A DNA stretch of 64,000 nt from Cohaesibacter sp. GTDB taxonomy: Bacteria; Pseudomonadota; Alphaproteobacteria; Rhizobiales; Cohaesibacteraceae. The stretch spans positions 1-64,000 of the forward strand of contig JAOAQZ010000044.1 of assembly GCA_025210795.1 (NCBI GenBank), written 5' to 3'. The first letter of the stretch is position 1. Every line of letters starts with the position of its first letter. The position numbers and the translations under genes were made by a program. Under the pieces are notes generated by a model that searched no databases, was not told where the DNA came from, and was given only the letters and a program-made list of their open reading frames with translations. Of this stretch, positions 58,048 to 64,000 are shown piece after piece.

Positions 58048-58078
58048 CGTTTGATCTATTTAAGACATAGATCAAACG
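58048..58078. promoter_or_regulatory. 12-bp perfect inverted repeat upstream of the LuxR gene
   Basis: CGTTTGATCTAT (58048-58059) and ATAGATCAAACG (58067-58078) are exact complements around a 7-base centre, TTAAGAC. It is the longest perfect short-spaced repeat in an intergenic region of this window. With no T-run, it looks more like a protein-binding site than a terminator; it lies about 215 bases before the LuxR start codon. Confidence 0.6.
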
Positions 58079-58145
58079 GTTGGGAAAGGTAAAATTGCAA
58101 TCCCTGGATGGAGCAATAGGGATATGCGAGGGTGAGGCTGATCTG

Positions 58146-58209
58146 GGACCCTAACCCTAAATTTGGCACTGATCCCTGATCCAGACCCAGACCCAGACCC
58201 AAACCCTAA
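58146..58209. repeat. C-rich short tandem repeats
   Basis: The stretch holds CCCTAACCCTAA (about 58149-58160) and, from 58181, CCAGAC-CCAGAC-CCAGAC-CCAAAC-CCTAA. It is a degenerate CC(A/T)RAC hexamer array of about five units. There is no coding frame. Confidence 0.75.
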
Positions 58210-58241
58210 TTTCTGCCTATATAGACAGCCAACAAGGGTGG

Positions 58242-58266
58242 TGCCCTGCTTATGAAAGCCAGGGCA
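58242..58266 (-). terminator. Hairpin after sdaA
   Basis: TGCCCTG / CAGGGCA, a perfect 7-bp stem with an 11-base loop, 30 bases after the sdaA stop on the minus strand. Confidence 0.55.
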
Positions 58267-58295
58267 TTGCCGGAATCAAGAGGGGCTTTTAGCCA

Positions 58296-59711
58296 TCAGC
58301 ATTCGGGCAGATTGACCGCAAGGCCGCCAAGGGACGTTTCTTTATATTTCTCGCCCATATCCTGACCGGTCTCCCACATGGTATTGATGCAATTATCAAG
58401 GGGCATGTAATGGGTGCCGTCGCCATGAAGAGCAAGAGAGGCGGCAGAGACCGCCTTGATCGCACCAAGGCCGTTGCGCTCAATGCACGGCACCTGCACC
58501 AGCCCTTTAACGGGATCGCATGTCATGCCCAGATGATGTTCCAGCGCGATCTCGGCCGCATTTTCAATCTGTTCATTGGTGCCGCCCAAAGCCGCGCATA
58601 GCCCAGCCGCTGCCATAGCAGAGGCCGAGCCCACTTCGGCCTGACAGCCAGCCTCGGCCCCGGAAATAGAGGCATTATGCTTGATGAGGCCGCCAACAGC
58701 AGAAGCGGTCAGCAAAAAGGTGCGGATGCCTTCATGAGTGGAGGCAGGGATATGATCGCGGTAATAGCGCAAAACGGATGGAAGCACCCCCGATGCCCCG
58801 TTGGTGGGGGAGGTGACAACACGGCCACCGGCGGCATTTTCTTCATTCACCGCCATGGCATAGACGGACAGCCAGTCATTGACCACATGGGGCATGGGCT
58901 GGTTGTTGGCGCGCTGATCAAGAAGTCGCTCATGAATTGCCTTGGCACGACGTTTGACCTCAAGGCCGCCGGGCAAAATGCCATCCATGCGCAAGCCGCG
59001 GTCAATACAGCCGGACATCGCCTCCCATACTGCATCAAGCCCGCTATCAAGCTCTTCGCGGCTCATGCCGGATTCTTCATTCTGGCGTTTCATCTGCGCA
59101 ATGGTAAGGCCGGTTGCTTGCCCCATTTCCAGCATTTCTTTTGCCGAGCCAAAGGGATGAGGAAAGCCCGCTGCTTCCTTTTCCTCATGCAAATCATGAG
59201 GATCATGGCTGATTTCCTCTTCCATCTCGCTGGCAGTCACGATGAAACCGCCGCCGATGGAATAATAGGTGGCTGTGGCCAAAAGCTGATTGCCTGCGCC
59301 AAAGGCATTGATCTTCATGCCATTGGCATGGCCGGGCAGGGGCGGACCATAGTCAAAAATCAGATCATCCTTGGGATTAAAGCGAATGGGGCCAAAGCCG
59401 TCAGGCTGAATGACCTTGCGCTCATGCACTTCCTGCTCCAGCGCTTCCGCCTTGTCAGGGTCGAGCATATGGGGCTCAAACCCGATCAACCCCAGAATAA
59501 CAGCCCTGTCTGTGGCATGGCCTTTTCCGGTAAAAGCAAGGGAGCCATGAAGAGAGGCGGAAATGCGCTGCACATCCTGCGCTGAAACGCCCATAAAGGC
59601 GCCGGTTCGCAAATCGGACAAAAAGCGCACGGCAGCACTCATCGGCCCCATCGTATGGGATGAGGACGGGCCGACACCAATTTTGAAAATATCAAAGACA
59701 CTCAGGAACAT
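58296..59711 (-). CDS. sdaA: L-serine ammonia-lyase, iron-sulfur
   Basis: A 471-residue single-chain serine deaminase that turns L-serine into pyruvate and ammonia. The beta-like N-terminal domain begins SVFDIFKIGVGPSSSHTMGPM, and the alpha domain holds the 4Fe-4S cluster ligands Cys356 (AGCQAE), Cys398 (MTCDP) and Cys409 (VPCIE). Their spacing (42 and 11) equals that of the structurally known Legionella enzyme. NGASGVLPSVL and GTNEQIENAAEIALEHHLGMT are other family blocks. ATG 59711 is the family start; the frame runs upstream without similarity. It follows gcvP on the same strand after a hairpin, so glycine cleaved or made into serine could be drained to pyruvate. Confidence 0.95.
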   Translation of the reverse strand: MFLSVFDIFKIGVGPSSSHTMGPMSAAVRFLSDLRTGAFMGVSAQDVQRISASLHGSLAFTGKGHATDRAVILGLIGFEPHMLDPDKAEALEQEVHERKVIQPDGFGPIRFNPKDDLIFDYGPPLPGHANGMKINAFGAGNQLLATATYYSIGGGFIVTASEMEEEISHDPHDLHEEKEAAGFPHPFGSAKEMLEMGQATGLTIAQMKRQNEESGMSREELDSGLDAVWEAMSGCIDRGLRMDGILPGGLEVKRRAKAIHERLLDQRANNQPMPHVVNDWLSVYAMAVNEENAAGGRVVTSPTNGASGVLPSVLRYYRDHIPASTHEGIRTFLLTASAVGGLIKHNASISGAEAGCQAEVGSASAMAAAGLCAALGGTNEQIENAAEIALEHHLGMTCDPVKGLVQVPCIERNGLGAIKAVSAASLALHGDGTHYMPLDNCINTMWETGQDMGEKYKETSLGGLAVNLPEC

Positions 59712-60015
59712 GAGCAAGGTCCTCCCTCTGTCTCCGCCATCTCTTGGTTGGATGGTCAGAGCCATTTTCTGGCGCATGTATAAAAATCGCAAAGTGCAGA
59801 GCCTGCTGCTTGTCTCTCTCTTGTGCAGCAAGATCTTCTGCCCCGTCAGATCTCTCTTGCGCAGGATCCGTCCATCCTGAGCCTGATCTGTTTGGAGCCA
59901 AAGCGATTGGCTTGTCATCAGCCTAACCGCTAGATGTGGCGCCGAATGCATCAAATCCGACATTCTGCCGCTCATTGCGGTGCAAGAGCGGCAGAATTTT
60001 GTATTTTAAGTCAGC
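59712..60015. other. gcvP-sdaA intergenic region
   Basis: A 304-base gap. A strong hairpin lies at 59962-59997 next to gcvP. The remainder would be the leader of sdaA; I looked for a glycine riboswitch (paired CCGAAGG/AGGC-type blocks) and did not find a convincing one. Confidence 0.5.
59962..59997. terminator. Hairpin after gcvP
   Basis: ATTCTGCCGCTC / GAGCGGCAGAAT, a perfect 12-bp stem with a 12-base loop, 18 bases after the gcvP stop. The T-run is on the plus-strand side (TTTTGTATTTT), so it may act on antisense transcripts or as an mRNA 3' end stabiliser. Confidence 0.75.
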
Positions 60016-62895
60016 TTATTCAGCTGCCTCGTCTTCATAATCAGACATTGGCGGGCAGGTGCAAACCAGATGACGATCGCCATAGGCATTGTCAACGCGG
60101 TTGACCGGAGGCCAATACTTGTCCACCTGGAACGCCCCGACCGGGAAGCAGCCTTCCTTGCGGCTATAAGGACGATCCCATTCGCCGATCAGATCCTTGA
60201 CCGTATGAGGTGCATTTTTCAGCGGGTTATTCTCACGATCAATCTTTCCATCTTCAATGGCCTGCGCTTCCTCGCGGATTTGCAGCATGGAATTGATGAA
60301 CCGATCAATCTCGGCCTTTGGCTCGGATTCGGTGGGCTCAACCATCAAGGTGCCAGCAACAGGCCAGCTCATGGTTGGCGCATGGAAGCCGTTATCAATC
60401 AGGCGTTTGGCAACATCATCAACGCTCACACCGCTGCTATCGGCAAGCGGGCGGGTATCAACGATACATTCATGCGCCACACGGCCGCTTTGGGACGTGT
60501 AGAGGATGTCATAAGCCCCTTGCAGGCGTGCCGCGATATAGTTGGCATTGAGAATAGCCACCTTGGTTGCCTGAGTAAGACCATCACCGCCCATAAGAAG
60601 GCAATAAGCCCAGGATACCGGCAAAATGGATGGAGAGCCAAAGGGCGCTGCAGAAACCGGACCGATGGCTGCATCGCGCTCAGGGTGACCGGGAAGGAAG
60701 GGGGCCAAATGGGCTTTCACGCCAATCGGACCCATGCCCGGACCGCCACCACCATGCGGAATGCAGAAGGTCTTGTGCAGGTTCAAATGGCTGACATCAC
60801 CGCCAACATCGCCGGGTCGAGCCAGACCAACCATCGCATTCATGTTGGCCCCGTCAATATAGACCTGACCGCCATGTTCGTGCGTGATGGAGCAAACCTC
60901 TTCAACGGTTTCTTCAAACACACCATGGGTGGATGGATAGGTGATCATGCAGGCAGCAAGATCGGCACTGTGCTTTTCGGCCTTGGCGCGGAAATCCTCA
61001 AGATCGATATCGCCATTTTCAGCCGATTTAACGGGCACAACCTTCCAGCCGACCATCTGGGCAGAGGCAGGGTTGGTGCCGTGGGCCGAGGTCGGAATCA
61101 GGCAGATATTCCGATGCCCTTCACCGCGCGATTTGTGATAGTTGCGGATAGTGATAAGGCCCGCATATTCCCCTTGCGCGCCCGAGTTTGGCTGCTGGGA
61201 AATAGCATCATAGCCTGTGACCTGACATAGCTTGGTGTTCAGATCGTCGATCATTTCCTTATAGCCAAGCGCTTGATCTTCCGGCACAAAGGGGTGCAGA
61301 TCGGAAAATTCAGGCCAGGTTACAGGGATCATCTCAAGGGTGGCATTCAGCTTCATGGTGCAAGAGCCAAGCGGGATCATAGCCCGATCAAGCGCCAGAT
61401 CGCGGTCAGCCAGACGGCGCATATAGCGGGTGATTTCCGCTTCTGCGCGGTTGAGATGGAAAATTGGATGGGTCAGATACTCGCTCTGGCGCAAATTGGC
61501 ATCCGGCAGGCGATAATCCTCTTCCAGATCCCCTTCAACTTCGTGCTCAAACTCACCATAATTGAGGTGCTTGCCCCCAAAGGCCGTCCAGATGGCTTCC
61601 ACGGTCTCTGGGCGGGTCTGCTCATCAAGGCTGATGCCGATTTTGGTCGAGCCGATTTTGCGAAGATTGACCCCTTCTGCAACCGCTGCATCCATGATGA
61701 CCCCTTGAAGAGCCCCCACTTCGATGGTGACGGTGTCAAAAAAGACCTCTGGCTCAACGGTAAAGCCAAGGCTTTCCAGACCTTTGGCCAGACGCACAGC
61801 CTTGCGATGTACATATTGGGCAATGGCCTTGATGCCGTCAGGGCCGTGATACACGGCATACATAGAGGCAATAACCGCCAGAAGCGCCTGCGCGGTACAA
61901 ACGTTGGAATTGGCTTTCTCGCGGCGGATATGCTGCTCGCGGGTCTGCAGGGACAGGCGATACGCCTTGTTGCCGGTGCTATCGATGGACACGCCGATAA
62001 TGCGGCCCGGCATGGAGCGTTTGAAGGCATCGCGGCAAGACATATAGGCAGCGTGCGGGCCGCCATAGCCCATAGGTACGCCAAAGCGCTGGGTGGAGCC
62101 AACAGCAATATCTGCGCCCATCTCGCCCGGTGACTTGAGCAAGGCCAGAGCCAGCGGATCGGCAATGACAATGCCAAGGGCCTTGTTGTCGTGGAGCTGC
62201 TCGATCAGCGACGTGAAATCACGAACATAGCCATAGGTGCCCGGATACTGGAAAATCGCACCAAAGACCTCGGATGCCACCAACTCGTCCGGCTGGCCGA
62301 TCTGGATTTCAATACCAAGAGGCTCGGCGCGGGTTTCCATCACCGCAATATTTTGCGGGTGGCAATTGGCGTCGATGAAGAATTTGTTGGATTTGGACTT
62401 GGAAGCCCGCTTGGCCATGGTCATGGCTTCAGCTGCGGCAGTTGATTCGTCCAGCAGGGAGGCATTGGCAATCTCAAGACCGGTGAGGTCAGAGACCATG
62501 GTCTGGAAGTTGAGCAGCGCTTCAAGGCGACCTTGGGAAATTTCTGGCTGGTAAGGCGTGTAAGCTGTGTACCAGGCCGGATTTTCCAGAATATTGCGCA
62601 GAATAACCGGAGGGGTCGTGGTGCCGTAATAACCCTGACCGATCAGGGAGGTAAGAATCTTGTTCTTGCTCGCAACCTCGCGCATATGATGCAGCGTATC
62701 GCGCTCGCTCAAGGCTTGGCCCCAATCCAGCGGGGTTTTGAGGCGGATGGAGGGCGGCACGGTGGCATCGATCAAGGCATCAAGGCTGTCAAAGCCCACA
62801 GTCTTGAGCATATCTGCCATTTCGGAAGGAGAAGGCCCGATATGCCGGCGGTTGGCAAAGTCATAGGCCATATAATCGGTCGGTTTAAAACCCAT
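60016..62895 (-). CDS. gcvP: Glycine dehydrogenase (decarboxylating), P-protein
   Basis: A 959-residue single-chain P-protein of the glycine cleavage system. It decarboxylates glycine and passes the aminomethyl group to the lipoyl arm of GcvH. The PLP lysine is predicted as Lys708 in HLNLHKTFCIPHGGGGPGMG; the corresponding residue of the E. coli enzyme is nearby in number. YYGTTTPPVILRNILENPAWYTAYTPYQPEISQG (about 106-139; the key part is TPYQPEISQGR) opens the N-terminal half, and SAAPFGSPSILPVSW is the C-terminal signature. Full length, no split. It follows gcvH with a 51-base gap. Confidence 0.97.
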   Translation of the reverse strand: MGFKPTDYMAYDFANRRHIGPSPSEMADMLKTVGFDSLDALIDATVPPSIRLKTPLDWGQALSERDTLHHMREVASKNKILTSLIGQGYYGTTTPPVILRNILENPAWYTAYTPYQPEISQGRLEALLNFQTMVSDLTGLEIANASLLDESTAAAEAMTMAKRASKSKSNKFFIDANCHPQNIAVMETRAEPLGIEIQIGQPDELVASEVFGAIFQYPGTYGYVRDFTSLIEQLHDNKALGIVIADPLALALLKSPGEMGADIAVGSTQRFGVPMGYGGPHAAYMSCRDAFKRSMPGRIIGVSIDSTGNKAYRLSLQTREQHIRREKANSNVCTAQALLAVIASMYAVYHGPDGIKAIAQYVHRKAVRLAKGLESLGFTVEPEVFFDTVTIEVGALQGVIMDAAVAEGVNLRKIGSTKIGISLDEQTRPETVEAIWTAFGGKHLNYGEFEHEVEGDLEEDYRLPDANLRQSEYLTHPIFHLNRAEAEITRYMRRLADRDLALDRAMIPLGSCTMKLNATLEMIPVTWPEFSDLHPFVPEDQALGYKEMIDDLNTKLCQVTGYDAISQQPNSGAQGEYAGLITIRNYHKSRGEGHRNICLIPTSAHGTNPASAQMVGWKVVPVKSAENGDIDLEDFRAKAEKHSADLAACMITYPSTHGVFEETVEEVCSITHEHGGQVYIDGANMNAMVGLARPGDVGGDVSHLNLHKTFCIPHGGGGPGMGPIGVKAHLAPFLPGHPERDAAIGPVSAAPFGSPSILPVSWAYCLLMGGDGLTQATKVAILNANYIAARLQGAYDILYTSQSGRVAHECIVDTRPLADSSGVSVDDVAKRLIDNGFHAPTMSWPVAGTLMVEPTESEPKAEIDRFINSMLQIREEAQAIEDGKIDRENNPLKNAPHTVKDLIGEWDRPYSRKEGCFPVGAFQVDKYWPPVNRVDNAYGDRHLVCTCPPMSDYEDEAAE

Positions 62896-62946
62896 GGGTG
62901 GCTCCTTGGGAATTGGGTTATACTGATCTGGTTATCGGATGGCGAG

Positions 62947-63312
62947 TTACGCAATCAGGGCTTTGTAAGCCTCTGCATCCATCAACTTTTCTAGCTCATC
63001 AGAATTTGCCAGTTTGACCTTGTAAATCCAAGCCTCACTTTCGGCACTTTCGTTAATTTTGCCCGGTTCATCTTCGAGAATGGCATTTGCCTCAATAATT
63101 TCCCCAGAAAGCGGAGCATAGATCTCTGATGCGGCCTTGACGGATTCGATCACGCCAATTTCGTCCGAGGCTTCAAACTCGGTTCCTGCCTCTTGCAAGT
63201 CAATGAAAACCACATCGCCAAGCTGCTCGGCAGCATGATTGGTGATGCCAATGGTGGCGGTGTCGCCTTCGACGCGGATCCATTCATGATCCTCAGAATA
63301 ATAGACGCTCAT
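62947..63312 (-). CDS. gcvH: Glycine cleavage system H-protein
   Basis: A 121-residue lipoyl carrier that shuttles the aminomethyl group between GcvP, GcvT and dihydrolipoamide dehydrogenase. The lipoylation site is Lys59 in IESVKAASEIYAPLSG. It begins YYSEDHEWIRVEGDTATIGIT, the normal family start. The last 25 residues (LANSDELEKLMDAEAYKALI) are typical. It lies 59 bases after uspA on the same strand; a hairpin is in the gap. gcvT is not in the window, though it is usually next to gcvH. Confidence 0.97.
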   Translation of the reverse strand: MSVYYSEDHEWIRVEGDTATIGITNHAAEQLGDVVFIDLQEAGTEFEASDEIGVIESVKAASEIYAPLSGEIIEANAILEDEPGKINESAESEAWIYKVKLANSDELEKLMDAEAYKALIA

Positions 63313-63341
63313 TGATCCGGCTCCTTTTACTGATCAGGGGT

Positions 63342-63364
63342 GGCCATGGCTGCGGGCCATGGCC
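63342..63364 (-). terminator. Hairpin between uspA and gcvH
   Basis: GGCCATGGC / GCCATGGCC, a perfect 9-bp stem with a 5-base loop, in the 59-base gap. The stem contains an NcoI-like palindrome. It may be a partial terminator or a processing signal that sets the ratio of uspA to gcvHP message. Confidence 0.65.
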
Positions 63365-63371
63365 TTTATTG

Positions 63372-63785
63372 TTAACTGCGCACAACCAGAACGTTGCAGT
63401 GGGCGTTGCGGACAACGCGGGCCAGGTTGGGGCCAATTTCATAATTGGGGAAGTCCCCTTTGGCCGATGCCATAACAATCATGTCTGTGTCGCTGGCATG
63501 GGCATATTTCAAAATCTCGCGATAGACACTGCCTTGGGCAATCTCGATACCAAGATCAGGCTGGCCAGCGGCGGAAAGAATATCGCCAATGGTGTGCTTG
63601 ACATGCTCGGCAGCACCATCGCCATAATTGGCAGGCAAGTTTGGCAGATGCAGAATTTCGGGAATAACGCCGATCACTGTCAGATCAGCCCCGTAAAATT
63701 TTGCCTGTTCAACTGCAACCGGCAGGGCCTTTGCCCATGAGTTTTGATCCGTGTGATCAATGGGCAAGAGAATTTTCTGAACCAT
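63372..63785 (-). CDS. Universal stress protein
   Basis: A 137-residue UspA-fold protein. The first strand KILLPIDHTD carries the conserved aspartate for ATP, and DMIVMASAKGDFPNYEIGPNLARVVRNAHCNVLVVR (about 101-137; the core is ASAKGD...LARVV) is the C-terminal nucleotide-binding segment in a reduced form: the G-2x-G-9x-G pattern is incomplete. It probably binds ATP weakly or not at all. It sits between a Na+:alanine/glycine symporter and gcvH, a common place for small regulators of transporter activity (inference). Confidence 0.9.
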   Translation of the reverse strand: MVQKILLPIDHTDQNSWAKALPVAVEQAKFYGADLTVIGVIPEILHLPNLPANYGDGAAEHVKHTIGDILSAAGQPDLGIEIAQGSVYREILKYAHASDTDMIVMASAKGDFPNYEIGPNLARVVRNAHCNVLVVRS

Positions 63786-63835
63786 GAAGCCTCTCCATAA
63801 ATTTAAGGGTTGCCAAAAGATAAGAGGTGGAAGAA

Positions 63836-63859
63836 GCCCGGCCTAGTCTCTGGCCGGGC
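63836..63859 (-). terminator. Hairpin after the AGCS gene
   Basis: GCCCGGCC / GGCCGGGC, a perfect 8-bp stem with an 8-base loop, in the gap between the symporter and uspA. No T-run follows; like the next hairpin it could be an attenuator or processing site. Confidence 0.65.
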
Positions 63860-63881
63860 ATCTCGTCGTCAAAGGACTGAT

Positions 63882-64000
63882 CTAGTCGGCAACCGCTTCG
63901 CTGCCGCCGCCTTCTTTGTTGGCAAAGAATTCTTTGGTCAATTTGAAGACAACAGGGCTGAGAAGCGCCAGAGCAATCAGGTTCGGAATGGCCATCATGG
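63882..64000 (-). CDS. Sodium:alanine/glycine symporter, C-terminal end (partial)
   Basis: Only the last 38 residues lie in the window; the gene continues past its right edge. The end IPNLIALALLSPVVFKLTKEF is the highly conserved final helix of the AGCS family (AlsT/DagA), followed by a Gly/Ser-rich acidic tail ending VAD. These proteins import alanine or glycine with sodium. It is read in the same direction as uspA, gcvH and gcvP and probably heads that operon. Confidence 0.85.
   Translation of the reverse strand, partial: MMAIPNLIALALLSPVVFKLTKEFFANKEGGGSEAVAD

Larger units (their letters stand above)
57833..58295. other. Intergenic region with repeats
   Basis: A 463-base gap between two minus-strand genes. 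It contains the perfect inverted repeat at 58048-58078, the hexamer-type repeats at 58146-58209 and the hairpin at 58242-58266 (each annotated). No ORF of merit. Confidence 0.7.

Noticed and set aside
58149..58160. CCCTAACCCTAA as a telomere or integration sequence
   Set aside because: Two units only, inside a bacterial intergenic region with other CC-rich hexamers; no terminal structure or element genes nearby.
58677..59585. 302-codon open frame opposite sdaA
   Set aside because: Shadow of sdaA, whose cluster cysteines and motifs are intact.
59712..59961. Possible glycine riboswitch before sdaA
   Set aside because: Fragments such as GACGGGGCAGAAG recall the aptamer, but the conserved paired blocks and tandem layout are not present. 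A covariance-model search (Rfam glycine aptamer) would settle it.
60070..61230. 386-codon open frame opposite gcvP (and a second at 61273-62133)
   Set aside because: Codon-bias shadows of gcvP; no family pattern and no promoter or start context.

Overview
The window is about 50% G+C, almost fully coding and has only intact chromosomal genes. It contains no tRNA, rRNA, insertion sequence, phage gene or CRISPR array that I can see. The gene set points to a marine alphaproteobacterium, probably Hyphomicrobiales; Cohaesibacter-like is my best guess and is inference. The pointers are bioMNY, a 17-kDa-antigen/RT0821-type lipoprotein, DUF995 and DUF4189 secreted proteins, a single-chain GcvP, a complete Na+-translocating NADH:quinone oxidoreductase, and acuI plus a DmdB-like acyl-CoA ligase.

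Layout. 0.2-5 kb: Flp-type pilin, CHASE2-PAS-GGDEF cyclase, acuI, TetR regulator. 5-12 kb: an unrecognised 62-residue protein behind a long-range inverted repeat, LysE exporter, FG-GAP protein, pdxH, lipoprotein, MFS transporter, DUF805. 12-20 kb: HDAC-family amidohydrolase, xseB, enoyl-CoA isomerase, GDSL hydrolase, periplasmic 5'-nucleotidase, EamA transporter, membrane-anchored isochorismatase-like hydrolase. 20-31 kb: PAS-GGDEF-EAL protein, GST, cytochrome b561/MarR pair, HAD phosphatase, LysR/WrbA-like pair, acyl-CoA ligase, DUF1499, FAD oxidase. 31-36 kb: gabD and the biotin ECF transporter bioMNY. 36-39 kb: a very AT-rich stretch followed by a split Aer-like receptor (soluble PAS protein plus soluble chemoreceptor). 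39-45 kb: secreted proteins, nitroreductase, DMT transporter, LysR/thioesterase pair, MATE pump. 45-53.4 kb: apbE-nqrM diverging from nqrABCDEF. 53-58 kb: TSUP transporter, crotonase, two DUF995-type proteins, LuxR-type regulator. 58-64 kb: sdaA, gcvP, gcvH, uspA and the end of a sodium:alanine/glycine symporter.

How they work together. Sodium is a likely theme: NQR makes a Na+ gradient, NqrM and ApbE mature it, and the AGCS symporter would spend it on alanine/glycine uptake. Glycine can then be cleaved (GcvP/GcvH; gcvT and the lpd subunit are not in the window) and serine deaminated to pyruvate by SdaA. AcuI and the acyl-CoA ligase would serve short-chain acyl-CoA (possibly DMSP-derived) metabolism, and both are preceded by nearly the same 16-bp sequence, suggesting one regulator. 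Signalling is well represented: two c-di-GMP proteins, the split receptor, and TetR, MarR, LysR and LuxR regulators, several with clear inverted repeats upstream. No obviously new multi-gene defence or biosynthetic system is present. The most distinctive items are the shared motif, the split receptor with its AT-rich control region, the small protein with a structured leader, and the uspA insertion in the glycine-cleavage cluster.
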